Shown one piece after another: positions 41,445 through 53,639 of a stretch of 64,000 bases of DNA (the stretch's first letter is position 1; each line of letters starts with the position of its first letter). The stretch lies in contig JAKSYS010000152.1 in assembly GCA_022925895.1 (NCBI GenBank), positions 40,517-104,516 of the forward strand, given 5' to 3'. This stretch comes from Fragilaria crotonensis. Its lineage: Eukaryota; Bacillariophyta; Fragilariophyceae; Fragilariales; Fragilariaceae. A program made the translations under genes and the position numbers. The notes below the pieces were generated by a model, which searched no databases, had not been told where the DNA came from, and worked only from the letters and a program-made list of their open reading frames with translations.

Positions 41445-43870
41445 GTTCGCTTTGACTCCAAGGTCAGGATCCACCTTCAATAAAATGAAGCCCATCCCTT
41501 GCAAATTCAAGGCAAGGAAATCTCGAAATGATCTCCGGCTGGATTGCAAACCATAGCTATAAAGCCTTGCCAATGATTGCCCTCCTTCCTTTGTATTCTG
41601 GTCCCAATTGTTTGGAGCTGCCAAGTAAGCATTTTGTACATCACAGGGGAGCAATCCCAGGTCATTCAGGGCGGCTAAGAGAAAGAAGAGTCAAACAGTG
41701 TCTCTTCTCACAACAGATACGAATGTTTCCTCCTTAGTTGGCTTGGTCATGCTGCCTCTTGCCACCAATCTGGCCTTCCGTATAAGGGTCCATTTTTTGT
41801 GTCGAACACAAAGTATGTGTCAACAAAGGTATAGTATCCGGGAGGTACTTTTGCATTGTCTCCTTCAATAAATTCAAATACAGGAAGCACATTACGGATT
41901 TCATTGTCCATCGCCTTCCTCCAAAAATCTGTCTCCGTTCTCCTATCAATCTGTAACACTGCAATGCTTCTGTCATGCTTTTTGGTAGCTCCAGTCTGTA
42001 CTTGTGAGACGTAGACCAATACTTTGACTTGACTTTGTGTAGAATGTGTTCGCACTTTTTGAGCACAAACGGTACCTACCATTGGAAGGCTGGCTCATTA
42101 GTAAGGTTATTTATGACTGCATACTCTGCTATCTGAACCGGGTTTGTGTCCTTGAGATCCTTTAATATGACCCGAGAGTTTGTTTGGGGTTAAGGACCAC
42201 AGGGTACTCCTTACGACTGGTCTCGGGAAATTTGGACAGTAGAAACGCAGCGTCACCGCCGCCAAAATCTTCCGCTGGCCAAACCAGCAAGCAAGTTTCC
42301 ATTCATTGTCATCATCAAGATATGAGACGACTTCATACCACCCATGCATGACGTAGCAACTAATTGAAAATATCGGGTGTCCAACCGTGTACCTGTTCAC
42401 ACGCAGATCATCCGTGAAGATCCGGTGTGTCCCTGCGATGAATGATCGGACGTTTGCACACAGGTTTGCCAAATAGTTTCATAGTCATTGCGGGGATGGC
42501 GACTTATCTTAATATCTCCTTATCATCCTCTTGAGTTCCCTGATATTGGGTTCTGCTTTATTCTGGAGAGAAGAGTATGGTTCTGTGTACTTTGGTTTGA
42601 TCGAGTACTTTCTGATACGTCTTCTTCACTCATTCCACCCTTCTATTGTCACGTCGTTGTCACACAACAACACTCCCGAATTCTAACTTTCTTGACACAG
42701 TCGTCAAGGGCATATATCAATTCATTCTTCCACTTCATTAGATAAACTTTCATAAGCCTACCTCCGCAAATTGATAGATTTGATCTTTGGCTCCATTATG
42801 TCTGCATAGTAGATTCCCTTTAATCTCGGATAACGCAGGTGCGCCATCTGGGTTTGTATCGCCGCATTGCTGGGTTGGGTATTGATCTCACTGCGCTGGG
42901 TTGTCACATTAAGTGACTTCCTTGTGGTCTTGATACCCACCATCCATCGGCGTGCCAAATTCTTGGAAGTTATAGGAGATGATGCCAACATTGAAATTCT
43001 GCTAAGGAGCGGGTGAGTCCGTCGCATTCACCTCGTTTGCCAACTTGATCTCAAATAAGGATTGGGTTGCCGATATGATCTGCATACAACTCTGGATCCG
43101 GTACTTGGTTGCCTTGGAGTTTAGGATCTTCACGTGCCAAGCTCTCATATCTGTAATTTGTCATTTGTTATCGGAATTTATTTCTTCTCCTCTGTCAGAC
43201 ATTAATTCGAGGTATGAGGTTGTATTGTCAAGTTCTTGTCGGGTGGGTGGTTGGGTGTCAAATCCTGCAATGACACCTTCCGGAGTGAATGGAATATGTA
43301 GTGGTTCAGACGGAATGAGGATACCTAAAAGGGAATCGGGAGCGTGTTGATGATGTCTATCATCAACATGCACGTCGTGATCCCGAAGTTGATTGGGTGA
43401 CAGGAGTGACAAAAAATGCAGCGAGTCGCCAAAGTATAATGGTGCCTCATTAATAATTAATACGAACATTGTGCCAGAAACCGTCGCGATGGGCGCTTGC
43501 ATCGAGGGATAGTCAGGGGAGCAGGCTTCCACTTCTGCCATCCTGCCGGTGTATTCAAGATTTACGCAATTATTCTCAGCCACGCAGGTATTGGTGTAAG
43601 AATCCATCTCACATCATCCCGGACGATGGACGATGGCGTGCTCCTCTTATTGCATCGTAGTTCACTGAGTACAATGCCATCGAGATCATTGCGGCGGTGC
43701 ATGCGAGTCACTCCTTCTTCGGTTTCTATCTGTGGGCCGCGCGGCCAAACTCCTTGCCAGCTGTGTCGTTAGCACTTGACTCTTCTGCGTTGACCTCCTT
43801 TGTGTCTTGACCTTTCTTCATTTCAATCTTCAGTTCAACTGCAGGCACATCTGGACGTCATGGAGCACTC

Positions 43871-44383
43871 TTAGATTGCCGAGTACAACTGACATTGTGG
43901 ATTCCAATTTGAGGTCAGTGATTCCCTTAACGAAGTCGGAGGGCTTCTTCGATTCTGGGATAGCTTCAGTCGGTTCACAATCAAGAATTTCGTTATGAGC
44001 GGTTTGGACCAACGTTGCGACGTGGCGCTTTGGGAGCTCCCATAAAGGGAGTTAGCGTCTTTTGCCGCACTGCTTATCAGGCAAGGCACGACAAGGCAAT
44101 TGCTGTCCAATGAGGAAGCTAAACCTGCAGACATACGGGCACAGAAGAAATGCCAACACAAAGTGGATTTTTGAAGATGCATTCCAAATGATTTCTCGCT
44201 TACAAACCGCCGACGGCGTCCGTTGCAGTGCGGATTGAGACAGAGGAAAGATGACATGGCATAAGGAGCAAACAATAACGCAGCAGCATCCAAAAACTGA
44301 TGCAAAGTGGCAATTGGTAACAAGGCAAAATACTGGTTGCGGTGCTCTATCGGGAGAAGGCAACCAGTGTAATAGAGTGCCAT
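43871..44383 (-). CDS. Unassigned ORF with Cys/His finger-like motif
   Basis: Open frame of 170 codons within transposon-rich DNA. Its middle reads CLNPHC, then RRRRFVSEKSFGMHLQKSTLC, a C-x4-C...H-x6-C spacing like a zinc finger. Similar single fingers occur at the start of some transposon proteins. Start and end lack support and no neighbour shares its frame. It may be a transposon scrap rather than a gene. Confidence 0.3.
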   Translation of the reverse strand: MALYYTGCLLPIEHRNQYFALLPIATLHQFLDAAALLFAPYAMSSFLCLNPHCNGRRRRFVSEKSFGMHLQKSTLCWHFFCARMSAGLASSLDSNCLVVPCLISSAAKDANSLYGSSQSATSQRWSKPLITKFLIVNRLKLSQNRRSPPTSLRESLTSNWNPQCQLYSAI

Positions 44384-45627
44384 TCAAAACCTGAAAACAC
44401 ATTCATATTCCTGAAATCAGACTCATAGTAACTGGAAATAAAAGCGCAGATTTAAGCAACAAAAATTACGTAATAATGAAATGCCCACAGAAAATGAATT
44501 ATTCCGGTAAAACTTAGTATTATAACGTACTTATGACATAAGTCAAATTCATACTATGTAATTGTACTGCGTATGTAAGAAAAACACAAATAACAGTTTT
44601 TTCAATTTGCTCAGTTTTACTTCATCAAACTACGTAATAATGAACAGAATACGTATCTATGAAAAATTATTCATTTAAATGAATAAAAACTTAAGTTAAT
44701 AAGGCTGAACCTCATCCCTGTGCCCTTAGATGTAACGCTGGAAAGCAGCATTTTACATTTTACATACTATATGTAACCTCAAAAATTCTTGTTTCTATAA
44801 AATGGCACTACACAATGGTATGCATTACTGCTCAAAAATAGGTCTCACTGGAGAGCCATTTGTATTGGTATCGACTTGTTTGCTTGGTTACTTCAAGCCA
44901 ACATTGATGATACATCTGTAGTGGCTTCATTAGTAAGGAGGCCAATCAGCCGGACCTTTCACTTCAGGGGCGTTTCCAACTTGATAAATGAGCCTTGAGT
45001 ATAGAAGGTCGTCTTGCTGATGAGGATTGGAAGACAACCAAATCATCATGGCAATCACATGGTTGTGTGAACAATTTTGTGAAAGATTTCACTTTTTGAC
45101 ATCTGTGGATTCTTTACTATTCCTCCATGTACGTGCGCAACTTGTTCGACATGTAGAATCGAATCGAAACCGTCCGAACTCACGTATAAACTTATTACAG
45201 TACTGTATTACTAGCGAACTCTCGCTAGCTAGTACTCCAGTATCGTAGGTGTACGCCAGACTCCCTATATTCCAGTACGGTACGATTCAGAAAGCCGGAA
45301 CGGTTCGCCGACTTGAAGTGAACTTCCGTGAAAAAGTGAGACCTGCCTTTCGACACATCCTGAGATTTTGCGGAACTTAACTCAAATTCTTCTTTCTTAC
45401 AGATATGTCATGATATCTTCGTATGACACCCTCGACCAACAAGTATGCTCAAAGTTATCTGCCACCCCGGCACATGCGGGAGTCCTTCAGTCATCAGTGT
45501 ACTATATCGAATTACTACTCGATAGCAGGTTCTAATGCAGACGCATTTTCAGATCTTTGATGATACCGCGACGTTTTGATGCCATAAATTGAAAGCCGAA
45601 GTCGGGAACGGCTGCTGGGGAAGCACA
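44384..45627. other. AT-rich intergenic DNA
   Basis: 44400-44700 is very AT-rich with tacgtaataatgaa-type words. No gene is seen. The last ~300 bases precede the Rh transporter gene and probably hold its promoter. Confidence 0.5.
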
Positions 45628-46917
45628 ATGGCAAGCGAAACAACGTCTCTCCTTCCTACCAACAACCATGAGACTGCATTTGACGCCGCAATGTCAAGTT
45701 CTTCACTCGTCGGCATGATCTTCGTAGCATTACAAGCCATCCTACTTGCCTTTTTCCTTGCAGGAACGAAGTATTCAGATGAGAAGTTCGACGTCAAGGA
45801 GTACATTGCCTTTCGTGATATCATGGCAATGCTTCTCCTTGGTTTCGGGTATCTTATGACATTCCTCAAGAACTACGGGCTTGGAGCCGTTGGATTCGCC
45901 ATGATGCTTTCAATTCTTAGCATGGAGCTCAATCTTGCCATCGAACTCTTGGCTCGCGTTGTCTACGGAGCGAGTGGCGATGATACTTCATGGCCCATGC
46001 CCATGAGCATGGCATCACTCATAGATTCTGAATTCGCTGCTGCGACCCTCATGATAACCTTCGGTGCCGTTATTGGCCGCGCTTCGCCTTTGCAAATGAT
46101 AATCATTTGCATCAGCCAGGCGTTCTTTTACGCGTTCAACAAGGTTGTCTTGGTCCTTGGTGCCATTGGAGCTGAAGATGTCGGCGGCTCCATGACAATT
46201 CACATGTTTGGCGCATACTTTGGACTGGCTACCAGCTACGCATTAGGTGCACCTAAGGATCATGATGCATCGGGCGCATCCCTCCCGGACAAGGTTTCCG
46301 ATGTCCTGGCACTGATTGGAACCACCACTCTTTGGATTTTCTGGCCATCCTTTGTCGGCGCCACAGAGACTGGAGTGCTCGACAACGAAAACCGTTGCGT
46401 CGTCAATACCATCATCGCCCTCTTGGCATCCACCACGATGTCTTTTTTCCTGTCGCAGAAGCTTAAACATGGCAAATTTGACCCAGTGCACGTGGCCAAC
46501 TCAACTCTTGCCGGCGGCGTTGCTATCGGTAGTGCAGCTCGTCTGAACATGGGTCCTGGAGGCGCCATGGTCACGGGTGCCTTGGCAGGTGCAGTCAGTG
46601 TCTTGGGATACGTATACAGTAGTCCTTACCTCGAATCGAAGTTCGGTATTTGTGATACCTGTGGGGTCGGCAATTTGCACGGATATCCGTCCTTGGTCGG
46701 TGGTCTTTTGAGTATTGTCTTCGTAGCACTCGATCCCAATGCCGAATTTTTGCAGTACACCGTGGGTCCACAAATGTGGCGTCAGTTCGCAGGAGTATTG
46801 ACTACATTGCTGGTCAGTATCGCCTCGGGATATGGCACTGGAGTATTCGCCTCGTCTTTCAAAGACGACGCTACAGCCAGTTTTGCGGACAGTGTTTGGT
46901 GGCATCTCGAGTACTAA
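45628..46917 (+). CDS. Rh-type ammonium transporter
   Basis: Single-exon gene, 429 residues, a channel-like ammonium/ammonia transporter of the Amt/Mep/Rh superfamily, Rh branch. The start at 45628 (MASETTSLLP) follows cacaATG; an earlier in-frame TTG at 45589 is less likely. About eleven to twelve hydrophobic segments are seen. Family landmarks: YAFNKVVLVLGA, DVGGSMTIHMFGAYFGLA (Rh-specific MTIH.FGAYFGL), NSTLAGGVAIGSAA, and HGYPSLVGGLLS, where AMT proteins and most Rh proteins have HG.PG..GG. The pore His residues of both HM and HG motifs are present. Location is probably the plasma membrane; there is no signal peptide. Diatom Rh proteins are less studied than AMTs, and transport of NH3 or CO2 is inferred from animal Rh proteins. 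Confidence 0.93.
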   Translation: MASETTSLLPTNNHETAFDAAMSSSSLVGMIFVALQAILLAFFLAGTKYSDEKFDVKEYIAFRDIMAMLLLGFGYLMTFLKNYGLGAVGFAMMLSILSMELNLAIELLARVVYGASGDDTSWPMPMSMASLIDSEFAAATLMITFGAVIGRASPLQMIIICISQAFFYAFNKVVLVLGAIGAEDVGGSMTIHMFGAYFGLATSYALGAPKDHDASGASLPDKVSDVLALIGTTTLWIFWPSFVGATETGVLDNENRCVVNTIIALLASTTMSFFLSQKLKHGKFDPVHVANSTLAGGVAIGSAARLNMGPGGAMVTGALAGAVSVLGYVYSSPYLESKFGICDTCGVGNLHGYPSLVGGLLSIVFVALDPNAEFLQYTVGPQMWRQFAGVLTTLLVSIASGYGTGVFASSFKDDATASFADSVWWHLEY

Positions 46918-47839
46918 GCTGTTATGCAACGTCACCGTGGAAGATTATTGTGGAGTGCGATGGCGTGGCTAAAGAGTGCTCCAATGCCAGATTTTATTAA
47001 ATTTTGTGTAATGACGACTACTTAGTGGAAATGAGAGACACAGATGGCAGCCAACTCCGCTAAATCGTGATCTTCCGTGACTTGTAGGTCGACAGTGGAC
47101 AAATGTGAGTTTACGAAAAGTGGTAGAGAAGGAAGATTTAACCTTCACATGTGTCAGACCTCCGACGACAACTTTGGGAGAAGAAGAGGGCGCAACTGGA
47201 CTCGACATACTCTGTTCAGCATTACTCAAAGCGAAGCACATTTCTCGTTTCGTTGCAAGTATCCGGCCACAACTCTCATCTGCCCTTTGGGCCTGGTGGC
47301 ACCAGGTATCAGTAGTCAAACAGGCCAACCGGTAGGTATGACAGAGACAGTCCAGTAGAGGTTCTTTTTACATGTAATCCATTACAGTAGCTAAAGCTAC
47401 TCCGATACTATGGGCTTGTGGGCGATGAGCGATGAGCTATGTATGACCTATGAGCCTAAGAGCTATGAGAGATGAGAGGAAAGCGTGATCCTCGCACTTC
47501 TTGCTCGCTCCTGTACTTGCACTGTCTTGGGTTTTTTTTAGTGTGTACTGTGTATACAATACCAGGTATGACATGCGACATGCCTGTTAAAAGTAGCACG
47601 ATACCTTGTACCGGGTATTGTACCAGGTACTCTACTAGAGCTAGTACCGCGTTGAAGAATACGACTAGGATCGACGGTCGACCTGCATACCTCGTTTGAC
47701 AACGTGCCCATACACGCTACGCACTGCCAGTGCAAGCGAGAACCACACTCTGAAGTCTGAAGACCTCACATATTAAGAAGTTTATCGTTGTTGGCGTTTG
47801 ACCTTGAACGATCTACGCCATAGTTCCAAGGCGCCAGGA
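46918..47839. other. Intergenic, nothing recognised
   Basis: Short open frames only (for example 47105-47335) with no domain. 47560-47660 holds clustered gtaccaggtac-type words. It contains the 3' region of the Rh gene and the probable promoter of the helicase gene. Confidence 0.5.
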
Positions 47840-50764
47840 ATGTTCGAGCGACAAAGGCGGGTGCGAAGTCGATTGCCTCATCGTTGCACTCGCGTGGTTG
47901 CAGTGTTTCTGTTCAACAACTGCACCGATGGATTCTCCTACTTTCCCCAGACCAAGTTGGCGAGGACGTTGCTTGCCACGACAACAACGAGTGCCGCAAA
48001 CTTGATAGAGAATACACATGATCTGATCGGCCTCTTTGACACGGTTGCTCCAGACGATTTTGATGCTGTAACAGCCAACAACAGTACAATCGATTTCCCA
48101 CAATCGAAGAACCAATTGACTTCCATCCGCTCTGAAAGTCCAGCCGTATTACTTACATCTGGGCCTGGCACTGGAAAGACCCACACATTGGCATCGAGAG
48201 TGGCCTATCTTTTGAGAGAGAAGCTATGTCCTCCCCAGAAGATGGTTATCATGTCGTTTTCGAATCGCGACGCCGATGCGCTGAAAAGAAAGGCCATCGA
48301 CCAGGTTTTCATCCCATCGTCTGAGGCTAAAACCATGTTCAACCTGACGAAGGAGCAACTCAGTGAACGCCTTTGGGGTGGTACAATCCATAAATTTGCA
48401 GCTAACGTTCTACGAGTGTACAGCTCGAACAAAAGGGCACTTCGCGTTTTATCCAACCATGAGGCCAAGATGAGGATTGACCGGTGCGTCCGACAACTCC
48501 TCGACGAGACTCGATACAAAGAGCATGGAGCAAAAGGATTCCAGAGGCTTCAGAGGGCTCGCATGGTGCACCGCGATGCGCTTGTGGAACTGCGACAATC
48601 AAGAGATGTCATGTTGCATCAAATAGGACGGTGCATCGAGCTCTGGAAGGAATCAGCTATGCTACCACCGCCAACAGTAAACGGTATCAGCATTGTGACA
48701 AATAGCACTCAAAATTCAAGTCAACAATCCCGCGACGGTTGTTTGGAACTCGCAACGCGTCTTGGTATCACTCCAAATGTTGCATTTCTTGCTTGGTCAA
48801 TCTTTCCGCTGTACCAGGTAAATCTTCGTCTCCGACTCATGCATGAACAGATGACTTCCCTGTGCTCCAGAGACTAACTTCCTTCCCAGGACCTTCACGA
48901 ACACCACGGGACAGGTGACCCAGCTGACTTGGTTCCACTCGCTTACCATTTGCTGCTCTCAAACCCAGTTCAGTTGTCGAAGCTACGATCCAAGCTAAGT
49001 CACATCATTTTGGACGAATATCAAGACATCAGTGTCGCGCAACACGCTCTCATTCGTATTGTTGTTAGAGGTGTAGTTGATGAGCTGGATTATTGTGCGG
49101 AAGAGAAGGTAGGCGTCCCGCCAGTGCTAGCTATGAAACAGAAATATGCTTCGGACTACGGCGCTCCGATTATCGAAGTGCCTCACCTCTTCTGCGCTGG
49201 AGATTCTGAGCAGTCAATATACGGATTTCGTGGTGCTGCCCCAGAACTCTCTGTTGGCGGATTTCGAGCGGACTTCCCACAGGGCATCATAGCTCATTTG
49301 GAGAAGAGCTTCCGACTGGCCCGAAACATGTGGTCCACAGTCAATGGATTAATAGCTGACGATGGCAGAAAGTCCTTCACAAACACGTTCCAGACTAGTC
49401 CCGTGGGTGCCTCGCGAGCACGCGCCGCATTATACGAAGCCCTGAATCAATGCACGTCAGAGCGAAATGTAGATTCCCTGGTAGACATGCTCTCAGAAGA
49501 CCTCGTAGACGACATGACTGGAACTATTCATGTGCAAGGTGTATGGGATTGCAGGGAAGAAGCAAAGCATATCGCCATGATGATCAGGCGACGGGCAAAC
49601 GAGAGAACCCAGCAGATAAAAGATACATGGAAAATCTCCTTTCCTGGTGAAAACGCGTCTCATATCGCCGACCCGTCCGAAATAGCAATTGTTGTCAGAG
49701 CCGCAAACCAATTGGATTTGATTAGGGAGGCGCTGGAGAAAGCTGCAATTCCCTTTATCAACGTCAATGGTCTGCGAAAGACCACTGAGAGTTCCGAGGT
49801 CCAAATGAAGCCAGTAGTCTTGATGACAATGCATGGATCAAAAGGTGAAGAATTTGATGACGTCTACCTACCCGGGTGGTCCGAAGGAGTGTTTCCGCAT
49901 TCTTCGGCAGTCTCGGGCAATCGAGTGGAAGAAGAACGTCGACTTGCGTACGTTGCCATCAGCAGAGCTAGGCACAGGGTATACATCACGCATGCTTTTG
50001 TCCGTCGCGCAATGCACGCCGGAAAGGACCTTGGGCTCAAAATGGTGACCATGCAAGTGCGTCCGAGTCGTTTTCTGTACGAACTTGTTCCCAATGGCGC
50101 ATACACCACGATGGATGAAGTTGATAACTTAAGCTCTGCTCAACACACCGAGAGCAAGAAGCACTTTCCCACAATCACTTGGGATCGTAGTCGCGGCAGC
50201 AAGGGCGGAATGGCTGGCACAAACTTGCCAGAATACTTCCGCAAATCATATGAAGCACCCAAAGGCTTTACCCCACCAGAGCACCCAGATCAGGAACTCT
50301 TGATAATGAATCGTCAACTTGAGCTCGTGGAGAATCTGCCGAAGAATCGGCTCCACCGACCTAAGCGGACACCGAAGAAGAAGACCAAACCCCCTGCACC
50401 GCAAACCACTCCAATCGTTTTGACGCCAACAAGACTGATTGGCGACGAGTTTGAACAAGTCTTGCACGGGGTCAATGATATTCTATCAGGCAAGTACGGA
50501 AGTTGTACAAAACACAAAGCTACTTTCATTCTCATCCTCCAGAACAACTTCGGTATGTTGAGGGGAAAGATTACACTTTTTCCGTTCGCAACAAAAGAAA
50601 CGAAGGCCTTAAAGGACTTGGATCGCGAGCGCGTTAAGGAGCTATTTAGCGAGATGCCAAAGGACGGATTTTTGACGAGACCTTTAAGCCAGAGCACAGC
50701 ACTTGAGCTCGGGATGTTCCTTCTCTTCTCCCTTCATGGCTCTCATCCTACTAGGGCTAGTTAA
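47840..50764 (+). CDS. UvrD/Rep/PcrA-type superfamily 1 DNA helicase
   Basis: Two exons (47840-48817 and 48890-50764), joined GT-AG in phase; 950 residues. Predicted ATP-driven 3'-5' DNA translocase. Motifs in order: I, LLTSGPGTGKTHT; Ib/Ic, FSNRDADALKRKA and WGGTIHKFA; II, HIILDEYQDIS; III, CAGDSEQSIYGFRGA; IV, LEKSFRLARNM; V, MTMHGSKGEEFDDVYLPG; VI, EERRLAYVAISRARHRVYI. All catalytic residues are present. The start at 47840 is the first ATG; its N terminus is Arg-rich with few acidic residues (MFERQRRVRSRLPHR), so an organelle location is possible. The ~200 C-terminal residues (RPKRTPKKKTKPP and beyond) are basic, then unknown. In eukaryotes this family includes Srs2 and Fbh1, which remove Rad51; which role applies here is open. 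Confidence 0.92.
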
Positions 50765-50907
50765 GCTATAGCCGTAGATTGTCATGAAACTAGAGTAGAA
50801 TTAACATCGACAAAGGATGCATGTAAAGTAATCCTAAGTCGATGAGGTTGCAGCCTTGAAGGCGACTTCATAATCACAAGGCGACGAGCGCTACCAACAG
50901 GTCAGAA

Positions 50908-52974
50908 TTAGGCAGCTCGAGTCGGCGTGGATGGATCGTTATCGTTGTGGATCTCTAACGCGTACGACAGCGTGTCAGCCATCCCCATGAAAGGGAGGAA
51001 GAACGATGAGGATACCCTCTGGGCAAGCGCGATGGGGAACGGGGCGGAATTCTCCCGCGAAAAGAGAGGCGGTGCAGAAACGAGCGATCTCGAAAGCGAC
51101 GGAGCGTAACTTACAGGACAGACGCCTCCTGACGATGGGAGCACTGCTAGCGATGTACGAGATGCGAGATCCTGTGCTGTTCGACCCTGCGCACAATTTT
51201 GCTCGCGCGGATATTGACAAAGTGCAGCACTAGTTGTGACAAACGGCGAGATGTCCCTCGTACTTTGTGACGAATTTGTCACCTGGTCTGAGCGCCCTGC
51301 CCAGTTTGTCTCGAGAGTTCCAGGATGGGCACTTTGACGCCACATAGTCCAGCACGTCTCCCCCGGATGGCGGACGACTTTCAATCCATCAGTGTTGTAG
51401 CCGGTGGTGTTCACCAGGGAGGCGTCTGTTTTCTGAGCGACAATACTTTCCTGCCGCATCAAGCCTCCTATCAAAGGCGACCAATTTGCTGTTGGTGAAT
51501 CATCAGCGCCACTGGATAACAGGCTGGCACCAATTCTCCTTGGAGAATCACCGAATCGCCGTGTGGGAGTCAAGTGATTCGAGGAATGAGACTTGGTTCG
51601 GAAGTCCCGCGTCCTGCCCTTGGCGTCACAAGGTCGATGATTCTTCGAAGATTCGAGATCATCGTGGGTACGCTTCCTTGTGGCGGCGGATGGGGTTCTA
51701 GCCTTTGTTTTTCTATGAGAAACTGCCTCGGGTTCCATGTTTTCTTCGTCAGAATCGCCCCAGGCTGGCATCGTGGTCTTCTTGGAGACTCTTGAAGGGC
51801 GTTCCTTCAAGTTGGACGACATCGACGGAGAAGCGTTCCCTGGTTGCCACTCGTCGTCACTGTGAGTGTCATCGGTAACACCCCGAGTATTGAGTCTGGC
51901 CTTGGTCGACTTCTTGTTCTCAGCCGGAACGGGGGGTCCGCGACGCAGGATGCGAACGAGTTTTCCGCGGGTAATGTCGCGATGAAACTCTGGATTGTGG
52001 AAGGCCCCTTCAAACCTGTTGTGAACCAGCAGTGAGCAAAGGGTACGCGCAATGAGGTCCAACAACATAGAATCATACCGAACGCACCGTCCTTTCATAT
52101 ACTTTTTCCATCCGTACATGTTGAGCTGGCGCTGGAGACTGCTGTATTTTCCATCTGTGCGAGAGTTCGATAAGTGAGACGAGCAATGATAACGACGGGG
52201 GAGCGAGTGTGTGGGAGTCACGTTCACGTACGTCGAAAGTGTTTTTTCAATATCTGCCCCAGTTTCTTATCCTAGGTCGTGGGTGTTGACGGTGTCAGAG
52301 GATGAGATACCTTCGTTGAAAGCGGGTTCCTACTACAATGTACATACCTTCTCACGAACGACGAAAGCCTCGCCGTCGAGAACCCAATAAATGACGTCAG
52401 GATCGCTTTCGTTCGTCTCAGCAACCATTCTGTAAATCGTCTCCGGGAATGTCAATTTGTAAGAAGCCGAGGATGATACAATGGGTGGTTCCGCTGGTTT
52501 GGGAACCGTCTTCAAAGACGCGAGAGTCAGGCCTACATCGTGTTCTTGGACTGTGTGAGGGGTAATAACATACTTGGCTATGCCAATCTTCCCAGGAGTG
52601 GCGCGATTGGAGACCATACGAAGTGCCGCCTTCGGTGATCCTTTTGTTCCACTGGCTTGAGGTGAGACCACATCATCGAATTCAGCAGGAGTGATCTTGC
52701 CTATGACCTAGAAACAGAGAAGCAATGAATGAAAGGGAGTCGTGAGATGGGGATTGACGATTACGTTACGGTAGGACTCGCGGCGTACCTTTCCTTTTTG
52801 ATGAGATAGTTTGGTCCAAAATGGCTTCGTTAGTTCTTTTCCGGCTCCGCGACGCTGCGCACTTCTGCTACCTGGGGTGGACGAGGTACAGAAGTCAGGC
52901 GGAGGAGTCTTCTTCACGCGGACTCGAAGCATACGGCGTGACGGTGTGATGTTTGCATCGTTGATTCCTTCCAT
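50908..52974 (-). CDS. HSF: Heat-shock-factor-type transcription factor, five exons
   Basis: Predicted sequence-specific DNA-binding protein, 580 residues. Exons, all phases consistent: 52974-52789, 52707-52348, 52253-52232 (22 nt), 52154-52088, 52015-50908. The HSF winged helix-turn-helix is assembled from exons 2-5. Exon 2 gives FPETIYRMVAE, DVIYWVLDGEAFVV, and the 22-nt exon gives ILKKHFR. Exon 4 gives YSSLQRQLNMYGWKKY (recognition helix); exon 5 gives FEGAFHNPEFHRDITRGKL. The 72-nt intron 52087-52016 has no stop and keeps phase, so retention would add 24 residues in the wing. Unlike classical HSFs the domain is preceded by ~140 residues, and I see no clear leucine-zipper oligomer region; the tail is Ser/Arg-rich. 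HSF genes are numerous in diatoms. Confidence 0.9.
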
Positions 52975-53007
52975 GATTCAAGCCTCAGTCACTTGAAAGA
53001 ACGCGAT

Positions 53008-53505
53008 ATGACTCGATCGACGTATGACGATGTCAAGCGGCAGCGAACAAACGCACTGAAGAAGGGCTGCGATGATGGAAAGGACAGAAGTATGCGGCTA
53101 ATGATGGAACCGATGACAATTCGTCGTCTCGCGTTCGCGTTGGATGGAATGTCCGCGGAAGAAATCGAATTGTGCGAAGCTGGTGGGCGATGCTGAGATC
53201 CTGGATCGCCGGGTTGGAGGGAGAAAAACCAAAAGGAAAACGGCCAAATCTTGCGGTGTACCAACCCAGAAGTAGAACCAACGTCGGCGTCAGCCATGGA
53301 CAGATCGGCGCCATTTTCCATCGTCGTTGCCATGCATGTCGCTCATGAAATGAAGAAGTTAAAGCCCAACAGATGTCTTCCCGGAATGCTGTACTTGGAC
53401 GACGAGATCTCCATCGTTGTGGATGGACAATACGAAGGCAAACATTCAAAGATCGTTGGAGGCAGCATCGTGAAAATTCAAATTTTGAAATCACATTATA
53501 TTTGA
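53008..53505 (+). CDS. Hypothetical small protein, two exons
   Basis: Not recognised. A reading starting at ATG 53008 (MTRSTYDDVKRQRTNAL) runs to 53182. A GT-AG intron of 87 nt (53183-53269) joins it in phase to 53270-53505, giving 136 residues ending IQILKSHYI. The first exon is basic; the second has MHVAHEMKKLKP and LYLDDEISIVVDGQYEGKHS. The start lies only ~33 bp from the start codon of the divergent HSF gene, so the two would share a promoter. The donor GTGGGC is not ideal. Overlapping minus-strand frames look like shadows. Confidence 0.4.
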
Positions 53506-53639
53506 TAACTTCAGATTCCTTCTCCGAAGATGCCCTACTCTCGTAGGAATGCTGTAGCAATAGTATTTTCCTCGATCTTCGTCATTTCCGGCATGGTCCT
53601 CAGTCCTCACCGCACCATAAAACCTGGCTACTTGGTAGC

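Larger units (their letters stand above)
40304..43607 (-). pseudogene. Degenerate second Ty1/copia pol, interrupted by a LINE fragment
   Basis: Reading the minus strand from 43607: MDSYTNTCVA and YTGRMAEVEA (protease, active-site motif altered); TTQRSEINTQ to YYADIMEPKIKS (start of integrase, 43027-42758); HGWYEVVSYLDDDNEWKLACW (integrase C-terminal part, 42472-42107). The order continues with LQIDRRTETDFWRKAMDNEI and GYYTFVDTYFVFD (start of RT, 42082-41747), then LLPCDVQNAYLAAPN and VDPDLGVKANRDPEYK (41654-41430). The RT sequence then breaks at a LINE insertion and resumes after 40627 with EYKYIISYVDAF, a decayed YVDD box. Stops and frame changes are frequent, so the element is dead. It belongs to a different lineage from the element at 975-7541. 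LTRs were not found. Confidence 0.82.

Noticed and set aside
50246-50697. Minus-strand ORFs opposite the helicase C terminus
   Set aside because: Shadow of a basic, Lys/Pro-rich coding region; no independent support.
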